Notes under the pieces: generated by a model | What the model was told of the DNA's origin: nothing | What the model saw: the letters and a program-made list of their open reading frames with translations, nothing else | Databases searched by the model: none | Shown: positions 47,917-59,467 of the stretch, piece after piece | How the letters are laid out: each line of letters begins with the position of its first letter | How positions within the stretch are numbered: the first letter of the stretch is position 1 | From: Parapristionchus giblindavisi | Lineage: Eukaryota; Nematoda; Chromadorea; Rhabditida; Diplogasteridae | NCBI GenBank assembly: GCA_943737045.1 | Contig: CALSFV010000249.1 | Span: 620,001 to 684,000, forward strand | Reading direction: 5' to 3' | Length of the DNA: 64,000 nt | Made by a program: the position numbers and the translations under genes

Positions 47917-50900
47917 ATGGCGGATGCGTCGGAGAAATCGGATGGGGAGATGGAGAACGGCGATGATTGCTCGATCCATCCGAGAGACGACGATGATGAA
48001 CCTGTAAGACTGTATCAATAATAGTAATAATAATAATGGTGATGATGATATTTTTTCCTATGCGATACAGTGAAAAGCGGCGATTTTATACTAATAATAG
48101 TAATAAATATTTATTCCCTTATGCGGTATATTAAATAGATGAACGAAATCTGATAGATGGAAAGTATATATATTAAATAATAGGGAATGTTTATGGCTGC
48201 ATCACAGCGTGGTGCATCATGCATGAACGGTGTCTGTCACAACACCCTCTGCTATTCACCATAGTAATTTATGAGAGTCTTGTACATAGATGGGCGCCGA
48301 CATGGGGGTACCCCCTGTAAAATTAGGGCTTTTCGAAAATTTGTTGAATGTCCCATGTAAAAAAGGAAGTGAATGCTCCCTGTAAAATTAACCATTTATC
48401 GTTCGGATGCCCCCTGTAGAATCGAGCTCCAGGTACCCCGCCCATGTATGGTCTTGTATCATTGTGTCTTCACTCAGATGAAATATAAAGCGTCGAGGGT
48501 GAGACATTTGCCGAAAATCCGGGACATTACATTTTCCTCATCATGCAATGCCCCCAACGTTGCGAAACCCCCGAAATTGTCTTATTCTGGTTGAATATCT
48601 TGTTGGGGAAACTGTACTTTTCCGAAAATCCTCCCTCCAAGCTTGCGACGTCACGTTTATATCATACATGGGCGCCAACATGGGGGTGTCCCCTGTAAAA
48701 TTAGGGATTTTCGAAAAATTGTGGAATTCCCCCTTCAAAAAACGACTTTTAGGGGGAAGTTTTTTTGAAAAAAAAGTGAAGGCCCCCTGTAAAATTAACC
48801 ATTTTTCGTTCGGATGCCCCCTGTAGAATCGAGCTCCAGGTACCCGCCCATGTATGGTTTATATTGCCGCCGTTTACCTCAACCAGTGCTGTTTTATGTA
48901 AAATGTGTGCATACGTAAATCGTTTATCATGGAAATAATTGGATATTTGTTTGTTTGTCCATAACCTATTAAATACTAACAACACCTACGCCATATTAAA
49001 TTTGGTTGAGACGGGAATGCATCAGGTAGAATTTACTTTCATTTTTTTTTCAGAAAGTGATCGCTAAGGAAGATATTACTGCGGCCTTCGTAAAAGCTGC
49101 TTCTGGTCAGCTGATCTTATTCAATCGATAATTTACTAATCAATCGATGATTTCATTTTACGGTTTACCCTGAATTGTGATATTTATCTATAAGTTAAAA
49201 TATGGAGAAAAATCGATAATTAATCGATAATCGATTACAGTACTCGCGCCGGGTGAGATGGTGATGCGGGAGAAGTTCTCGCTGCTGGAGGCGATGAGCG
49301 CGATCGAATTGATGGACCCGAAGATGGACGGGTAAGAGATATTATTGATTTATTGATTTATTGATTGATTGATTGGCTGATTTGTAGTCATGATAAGTTC
49401 ACTCTTCAAAGTAGTCAGCATTATTTCGGATGGTGAATTAGCGTCAATCAATCGATAATTGGTGATTTCAGAGGAATGGTTCGGCTGAGGGAGTATCTGT
49501 CGCCAGAGGAAGCACTTGCGGAGGTTAGATTTAATTTAGTTTAAATTATTTATTTATAATTAAGCAGCTTTTATTATTGATCATGAATGTCCTCAAAGGA
49601 ATTTGAAGGCCTTTATTTTCGTGGCATCTTTATTCATCGTCGCCAACTTTGAGCCGGGTTTTAGAAATTGCATAATGTTGTTGTACCATGTGGTCCAAAG
49701 TTAGCGGTCATGAAAAGTATGCTTTGTACGTTTATCAATTTCTCGGAATTTTCTCCGAATCAATCAATATTTTAAAGGGATGGCTGATAATGTCGGACGA
49801 AGATCTGCTTGCCACGGTGGACGCTACACTCGCCTGTCTCGCGTCCTGGCTCGAGGGGCAGTTTATCGCCCAAACTGTGAGTTTCATGTTTCATAATTTG
49901 TACTTTCCTCAAAGAATCATTGTCTTTACGTTACTATGTGAGTGCTTCCACCAGTTGATTAAATAAGGCATATATTCTCGTCTAATCAAATAATTTATTC
50001 GTGTATACGAAGGGTACGTGATGGTATTGTGTACTACTTATCACGGTAAACGGGGTCAGGAAAACTGGTTTTCTTATGAAACAGTATGTCAAATCATCAT
50101 TATTCGAAAATCAACCTAGCATATAGAAAAATCATGGAAGGGCGCCGAAAATATGATGACCAAATGGACATTTTACCGTCGCATAGTAGTTTATTTATCG
50201 TAGATGCACTCGCATTATTTATTGTCTAAAATAATAATATTAATATTGGCATTATTATTATTGTTTACTTATTGTAGATGCACACCAATCTGCTGATAAC
50301 GGAGCCGGACGTGCTGAGTGCATGGAGTAGTCTGAAGTTGAGTGAGAAGAAGAAGGAGATGATACCCGAACAGGTTATTATTATTGTTTATTTATTTATT
50401 TATTTATTATTATTAATTAATAGCTTTGTTGGTATGTTAGACAGATTCGTGAACAGTGGACTTGCGCATTTCATGTTTCGCTAATTCATTGTCGCTAAGG
50501 ATGGTGCAGCGATTTTGATTTATCAGACATGTCACGTTCACTAACAATAACATTTCCTCTGTTATTTACGTCGCTTGCATTTTACAGATGCTCATAATGC
50601 GGCTATTTTTTCATGAATTTTCAGCTCAAAATTTTTGCGGCTTTAGTTTATAACATAGGTGGGAGCGTGAAAACAAATTTTTTCTCGAATACCCTTGCCT
50701 CTATCTTTCCCATTTTGCGAACAACCTTTCTCGCAGCGTGCCCACCTATGTTTGTAACGTAATTTTAGACCTTAGCTGCTGCGTTTGTCGCCTTGTTGGT
50801 ATCAGCTCTGCTGTCATGGACTTGCTGATTTCATGCTGCACTAGTTGATGATTAGTTTGCGCGCGGCGCTTCTGTGCTGATTGATGTAATTTAAAGTGAA

Positions 50901-53900
50901 ATGTAATACATTGCGCTGCAGAAGTATGTGTATCTATCTAACTGAAAACTTATGCTATTAATATACTAGTTAAAAGGACCATGGCCCTCCGGATCCTAGA
51001 CCACGAAGCAGGGAATAAAAGGGTTGCCATGCAATGTCTTGAGTTTATTGGGGCTCCACATTCCGTTCGCTATATTAGACGGGTATCGCTCATAATTATG
51101 CGTACGACTAAGCATCCAGACATGTCGGTCGGACTTGTCGCCGGTTTTAGAACCTTTTATGTGTGAAGTCCGAAAGAACCCCGTTTACTCATTGGCTATA
51201 TCATCTTCCTTACATATTCGCATACATTACAGACGATGACCGCACTGGCGCATGGTCTGGCTCACTTCTCGCTGCTGATCCGGCACACTATCTCGACTGC
51301 AGCTGTCTATGAGGAGGTAATGAGTTAAATCGGGTGGGTGCCAAAACGGGGGTGGTCTCAACGTATATGGTGCGAGGATCGTGATTAGGTATGATCTTCC
51401 TGAAACCCTACGAAACGGGGGCGAACCGAACCGCCTGTATCTGGTACTTGAAAGAAGAGTGGAATACTTGGCATGATTGTATTGAAAATCCTCTAGGTGT
51501 GACTTATTTATTTATTTATTTGATACACCCGTGACAGGTGCGACAGCAAATACAGGAGCGATGAGAGAAATAATTATAATAATGATAGAAAGGACTTGGG
51601 GAAGGTGACAGGGGTTTATCGATAGCTATCAAATCGCCAGTGATCAAGACTTACAAGGGAACCACTTAACCATACCCCATTTTCTCTAATTTTGATTTCT
51701 TGACGTGAATCTCCATGGAATAAGGTTTCCAAAAAGTTAGGTCACAAGAATCACATTCGCGTTTTAAGCCCTTTTTTCGGATTCTGAAAAAAAAACACTA
51801 GATTTGCATCTCACCCCCCTCTTTCGTGCCGCAGAAAAGACTCGCGGAAGAGAGATTGGGGGTACAACTGGCAGAGTGGTGTAGTGGTCTGGAGCGCGCG
51901 CGCTCACTCCGACTTTTGTTGGTTCAATTCCTCGCTGACAGCAAATATTTTTGCAGTTTCTTACTATGCACTGTAAACACGTTTTGTGCATTTAAATATC
52001 AAAATTTTTCTTTAACGATAACAATTATGCAATCATTTATTGCCAATTATGAAATTAATATCTACAATGAAAACAAAGAAAATGAAAAAAGTAGCAATGT
52101 ATATGGGCTACATGCTAATGTATATGGCTCTAATAACGATTGTCATTCATGTTTATCAGTTGGTTGTACTATCTGTCCCCGCTGTACCAAGTCGTTTTGT
52201 TTCAATTGTTTCTGGAGAAATCTCCATAGATGTTGATTGTTGGTCTCTTTTGTTCATGTAGCCCATATACATTGTTACTTTTTTCATTTTCTTTGTTGTT
52301 TTCATTGTAGATATTAATTTCATAATTGGCAATAAATGATTGCATAATTGTTATCGTTAAAGCAAAATTTTGATATTTAAATGCACTGAACGTGTTTACA
52401 GTGCATAGTAAGCAACTGCAAAAATATTTGCTGTCAGCGAGGAATGTAACCAACAAAAGTCGGAGTGAGCGCGCGCGCTCCAGACCACTACACCACTCTG
52501 CCAGTAGTACCCCCAATCTCTCTTCGCGAGTCTTTTCTGCGGCACGAAAGAGGGGGGTGCGATGCAAATCTAGTGCTTTTTTCAGAAGCCGAAAAAAGGG
52601 CTTAAAACGCGAATGTGATTCTCGTGACCTAACTTTTTGGAAACCTTATTCCATGAAGATTCACATAAAGAAATCAAAATTAGAGAAAATGGGGGTATGG
52701 TTAAGTGGTTCCCTTGTTAGCGCTTCACTGCTTTTTGATTACAGCAGGAGGACTTCTCGCTCGCCCATCCCCTCTGTGTCACGTCGTCCCTCTCACCCGA
52801 GGAGATGCTCAAACTGCTCAAGCAGACGGAGAAGACCCTACTGGATACAGCCAAGGTATACGGTATTGTAATGGGCGGGGTTACGGTATCATTAAATAAA
52901 CATCGTTTCACAGGGTATATAATACCTGTTGTTTCCTTGTTTCGTGGTGCCTATGTAGGAGGATGGTTAATTTTCAGGAGGATCATCTGAAGAAGCACCA
53001 ATATTTTGACACAAAAAATTGTCAGACCATATAAAGAACATAAGAAACACAAAACACAAAATTCCAGCACTGATGCTTATTCCTATCAATTGATATCATA
53101 CATTTTCGGTGCCCTCACGGGATTTTTTTAATATAGTGGGTCGATCTAGAAAAATCGTTATTTTTCGCTTAAATTGTAATCTTTCGTTTAGAAAATGAGC
53201 TTTATATAGTGGGACAATCCTTTCGCACTGTGAGGGAACGAAAATGTATGATTGATATCCACACTTTAGGCAGCGAAAGAGCGTGCGTTGGTGCTCACGG
53301 CGATCGCGGAACGTCTGAGTTGGCTGCGAAATATCTGCCATGTAAGAGTTATATATTTATTTTAATTATTTTATTTTAATTCGAAGAAATAAGCACGCAC
53401 TGTTTGTTCAGGGTTTGGAGCACATGGTGATACCCAGCGCCATCCAGAAGGACGGAACTCCCGCGGCGAATCCCTTCAAGTACGGTACTGCTCAGACCTC
53501 AGATGTGGTCCCCCTGGCCATTCCGTAGTGTAGAGCTACTCGCAAAATATTGAATTTTATGACACCACCCACACGCAAGTTAGGACGATAAATTGATGAT
53601 TTCCTTTTCGTGTTCCCCTCCATTTTTTAAATGAAAATGTACTCACACGCTCTTGAAGCGTATGGGGGTGATGTTCACAGACCATTACTGCTTGGGGTAC
53701 TGTATCTGTTGATTTATGAATTTATTATGATTATCGAAAACTGACTCTTGCAGGCCTCGTCTAAAACAGGCGATCGAGTGTCTGCAAGTGGCGGTGGACT
53801 GCTCGACGCGATTCTACGATACGGTAGAATTGGGCACCATGGCTCCTGTCGGGCAGGACGGTGAGTAGGCTGATGTTATTTAAAGTATACTCCATGTTGT

Positions 53901-54779
53901 TGTTGAATCGTGGAGTAGTCCATTCAAAATGGGTTATTGATTAGATGAAACTGGTATCCACCAGGTTTGGCGCGATGGGATATTCTTCGATTTTTAAACG
54001 TAGCGGCCGAACCACTACAAAGCTCTATATGACATTTATCGTGTATCAATTTATGTGTTGAACAGTTGGGTGCATGCAAGTTTACGATTGTGCATTTTTA
54101 TAAATAATTTATATTTTTTATAAGTAATTTGCATTTTATTAAATATCTTGCAGGGAACTACGAATGGTTGAAATGCTTCATTTCGGATCTCAATCGTCGC
54201 TTTCTTCCACCCGCCTTTCCGAGGTTTCACCGTGCTTTATTATGCGCCTTTGCCTATTCTTATTCAATGAAAGTCCAATGAAAGAAAGGATATTTGAGGC
54301 TGATTCCTCCCTTTTTAATTGTTTTCTTCTATATGATCCGTAGAAGTGCTTTACATCCTTGATTTTTAGTCGCAGCAAGTATTGAATAACTTTAAAAGAT
54401 TTTGGAAGGACTGATCTTGTCCGGTTTCCAACGTGATCTTAAAATCTTGAATAGTAGCGTTAATTTTGTGCGGATTTTCGTTGTAAGAGTTTGTCAATTA
54501 TGAAGCTATGCTACTCTTACTATCGCATTAATCTTACTTTTCAATTTTCCAAGATGTTAACACCACACAAGTAAGCATGGCTACTGTAGGCCTCTTTCAT
54601 GTCATTCCCAAGTAATGCTGTTCCTCATGTCATTCAGTGAGTGATTGATTATTCGCAGGAAGACGGAGTTTCTGACGCGTCGGACGGGTCTGCGACAGCT
54701 GGAGAAGATGTCGCGACGACTGTACGACATATCCACGAACGTGCCCCATGTCGTACAGGAGATTGGCACTATCATTGTG

Positions 54780-54824
<45 letters not shown>

Positions 54825-56312
54825 GCAGAGATTTGCTTGAATAAGTCTATTGTGCGTTCCATATCGAGGGCTGACTTGAAACTCTCCGCTCTGGCAATGC
54901 ACTCTCGCTTTCTTTGTCTACGAGAGTGTGCTGCCAGAGCTGAGAGTTCCAAATGAGCTCGGGCTGTGCCTTTAAAGATTACTATTGCAATCATAAGTAA
55001 AATAATAGTATAAGTTTATGGCGTTTTGGTTTCAATTAAGTAGTAGATAAGCTTATTACCGTAATCATTGTAGGACTATCTTCGATCGTTTGTCGAGCTG
55101 GAAAGCTGTGCACTGTCACGCGCTGCCCTACAGGTGTGTTCATGTTTCACTCAGCTTTATTGTTTGTCGGACTGGTGGTGAATTTCGATCGCACTTCATC
55201 TAATCTGGGTTTCTAGGAATGATATGTTTGAAGTGGTTTTTAATTTTATTTATTTTTTTAAAAGAAGTTCTCTTTGTAGTTGGTCGTTCTACCGAACGAC
55301 GAGCGTGTGCTGGGCGAGGTGTTGCTCGGTGACATCATCAGAGAGTCCATTGCGAACACCGTGGCCCCGCCCATCTTCTTCAAGGAGTACGGTAGTTTTG
55401 TAGCTTACGGTAGATCTTAGTCCGCCCGTTTTCTACAAGGAGTACGGTAGTTTTGTAGCTTGCGGTAGATCTTAGTCCGCCCGTTTTCTACAAGGAGTAC
55501 GGTAGTTTTGTAGCTTACGATAGATCTTAGTCCGCCCGTTTTCTACAAGGAGTACGGTAGTTTTGTAGCTTACGGTAGATCTTAGTCCGCCCGTATTCTA
55601 CAAGGAGTACGGTAGTTTTGTAGCTTACGATAGATCTTAGTCCGCCCGTTTTCTACAAGGAGTACGGTAGTTTTGTAGCTTACGGTAGATCTTAGTCCGC
55701 CCGTCTTCTACAAGGAATACGGTAGTTTTGTAGCTTACGGTAGATCTTAGTCCGCCCGTATTCTACAAGGAGTACGGTAGTATTGTAGCTGATGGTAGTT
55801 CTTACACCTCCCATTTAAAACGAGTAGTATTTTCGTAGTGTACTGTAGATCTTGTAGGATGTGGGTCTGATGCTACAGTAGCGCTTGTATATCAATGTCA
55901 TTACAGTAGTCCAACGAGTCGCGACGAGACCTGTCTGGTACTGTTCGAGGAGTTCATCAACGAGGCAGTTCGAGTGTACCTGTTGCTGATACAAACACTA
56001 GGTGTGTTTATCCATCGACCGTGGTATACGGTATCGTACTACCGTAATCCGAAAATACGTGGAAATACGTATATGTATACGTATATGTTCTGAATGATTT
56101 TAATGATTCTTCCTACTATTATGTTTTGCTCGATAATACAAATCAACCCTACAAAAAGTTTATCTGCTTATTTAGTCGAAATTTTGATTATTCTACTCGA
56201 CATATTCCAGGGCACAATATCACTCGACATCGTGACAAATTCGGCGCGAGTTTTGTACAACTGGAAGCCCTTCGTGTACGTTATTTATATACAAATTAAC
56301 TATTGTTAACAA

Positions 56313-56358
<46 letters not shown>

Positions 56359-59300
56359 TTATATTTTTCAAATAAAAATTACAGGAGCGAGCTGAGCTAA
56401 CCGATCGTGAAATGGTCCGGTGCACCAAGGCGCACGAGGAGAGGCACGGTGGCCAACTGAGAGGTTATTGATTGATTTGATTATTGATTTGGTCGAATTA
56501 TTATTGATTGATAGAAGCTTGCTAATGGGAGACTGACTGTACATTGGCCCATATCAGCCTGTGGCAATTTGTCATTTGTAAAATCGATACCATAGAAAAC
56601 TACCGTATACCATATAGTCTACCGTAGGTCCGCCGGCGGGTCATCATCTGGTCACGTTCGTGATGCAGCAGTGCGCCCGGCTGCTCCGGTGGCACTTTGA
56701 GTGCGGCTTCCGCCTGCAGCTGTTCGCCGACTACGAGTACGCCTTCGCATGGTGGTGAGTGGTGTGGCGTGGGGTACGGTAGCGTGCAGGCGACGTTTCC
56801 TACGATTATAGTTTGACCGATTCCTGCGATTAATCCTTGTGTTTCTGTCATTTTTTTTTAAATTCTGGTTTGGGCAGTTGAATCCTCGCTTCTACTTGGC
56901 AAGATGTATGAGAAATATTCGTTTGTAAACAGTGATATATTTATTTATAATATATAATATAAAGAGACCGTTGATACAAAGTAGGCGTAATGGTCCGTAC
57001 AGTCAAATATTTATTTAATTATTGTATTTATTTATTTATTTAAATTGGTGTTTCTCAGGTACATGCGAGACGTGGTGTTCAAGTGGACGCGCGATTCGAC
57101 CGATCAGGGTCAGAAGTTCATCTACTGTGAGCATCAAGCTGGTAAGCGGTCCCCCTGATCTTAATGCAATGAGTCTAGATTATTTAAGGGCGCATTATTA
57201 GCTAAGTTATTTATTAAATTAATATTGTTAATTTAATTATTATTAGCTGCGTGTGCCTTTTGCACGTACTTTATGCTGTAAACGTAGTGTACGGTAAAGC
57301 GATGATTACAGTAGTTGCCCCCAACATAAATTGCCATACCCTCGCAGTGCGAGGATTGACCCACTATATTGATAAAAAATGAAGCTAAAAATGACGATTT
57401 TTAAGCTAAAATAACGAATATTGTGAATCAACCCTCCCTATTTCGAGAATTGACCCACTATATAAAAATAAACGGCGAGGGTACCGAAAATGAATGGTAA
57501 AGAGCTGATTACTGTAGTTACCCCGTCAATCGATATTGCAGCCGTGGTTCAGCTGAGCGAGAAGAAGAAGGACAAGGAGAAGGGCAAGCCGAAGGCGGGA
57601 AAGTTGAACAAGTTGGACGACAAGTTTAGGAAACGGTTGGTATTGTTGATTACTTTGGAAGTATTGATTTTTGGTATTATTGATTATTTTACTATTATTC
57701 ATTTTTAGTATTGATGCTTTCACGTTTCAACTGCAGTTCAATGATGTAGAATTGGATTTGCATATCTTGGTGAATTTTATGGATTCATTTTTCCAGATTG
57801 CTCGCACTGCGTTCGGTGTACTTGCTCGGAGAGGACAAGGTGTTCTCGGGATACCTGAATCTGTGCCTGGGTCTCATCGCGAACAAATCGATCAAGGTGA
57901 ATATCGATTGATCAGACAGATTTTATTGATTGATTTTGGTGTGATAATTCTGGGATCTTGGAAGTCTGTACTGTGACTATTGTAATAGCGAAGTAAAATT
58001 GAGTCACTTCACGATAATTTTCGCGGTGTAAATTTGTCGGGCAGTTGCATCACCGTAACCCTTTAATTTTTGCCTTATTCTATATCCGCGCGCCAGTATT
58101 GCCTGTGCGCTTCAAGTGTGATACTGGCCAGTTGGATTTGTGCAACGAGATTTCGCTAAATCTTAAGAATTTATCGAGACTATTGGTGAAGAATATGATT
58201 TAGTTATGTATTCAAATTACGCTCACACTGCACACGCAAATCAATTTTTTACTGATGAATACTGGGTTAAACTTGAACTAATAGCACTAATGCAATATGT
58301 AATAGTTGATAAAGGCAATAGTTAGTTCATAGTATAGGTCGAATAGCTAGGTTATCGGTTTTCAAAATCCGGTCAGGTTTTTCGATTTTTGGCAAATTTA
58401 GCTCAAAATCAGGTCAGGTTTTTCAATTTCTGTGAAATTTTGGCTCAAAATCCGGTCAGGTTATTCGATTTTTGTGAAATTTTGGCTCAAAATCCGGTCA
58501 GATTTGGTACTTTGTAACCTACTTTTCGACCTATGGTTCATAGATGGGCACGCTGGGGGGAAAGGCTGTGCGCAAACCAGGGAATCAGGAGGCAAGGCTG
58601 TGCGCGTGGCTACGCCGAAATTTTTCTTAGTAGATTCGACTGGAAACTTTCCAATTTATTGAGAGGCTAGGCTATGCGTACTGGTCCGATGGAAAGGCAA
58701 GGCTGTGCGCCAAAAATATTCGTTTTCACGTGCCCACCTATGGTTAGTTATAGTACTAGTAGTAGTAGAAATAGTATAGTAGTTGTATGTTAGCTATGCT
58801 CTGACTCTTCTGCACCACGTTCAGATCAGATTAATGAATTTGAATCATACATTTTCGGTACCGTCGCCGTTTATTTTTATATAGTGGGTCGAATCTCGAA
58901 ATAGGGTGGGTTGATTCACAAAATCGTCATTTGTAGCTTCCTTTTGCGGGCCTAAAATGGGCCTTATATAGTGGGTCAATCCTCGCATTGCGAGGGTATG
59001 AAAGGGTATGATTGGAATAGTTATACCGTCTCTTACAGCATACATGGGTGGAATACCTGGAGCTCGATTCTACAGGGGGGCATCCGAACGAAAAATGGTT
59101 AATTTTACAGGAGGCCTTCAACTTTCTTTCAAAAATTTCACCTATACGCCATTTTTTCGAGTGGGGGGGGGGCATTCCACAAATTTTCGAAAAGGCCTAA
59201 TCTTACAGGGGCACCCCCATGTCGGTGGCCATGTATGACCGTCTCTTACAGGTTCCCGAGTGGACTCCGGGAGTGAGCGAGCGACTGCGCTTCGAGCACC

Positions 59301-59421
59301 GGACCATCTCGTTCCTGCCCCTGCAGCCGCCGTTCTATCAGACCTTTGACGAGTACAAGCTGTATTCAGGGTAACGATGAAACATGAATCTCGCTGGTTT
59401 CCAATTTTGAATTTTGTTTGA

Positions 59422-59467
<46 letters not shown>

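Noticed and set aside
51868..51955. Functional tRNA gene
   Set aside because: A and B boxes are present but no paired acceptor stem or proper anticodon loop; it is part of a transposon arm.
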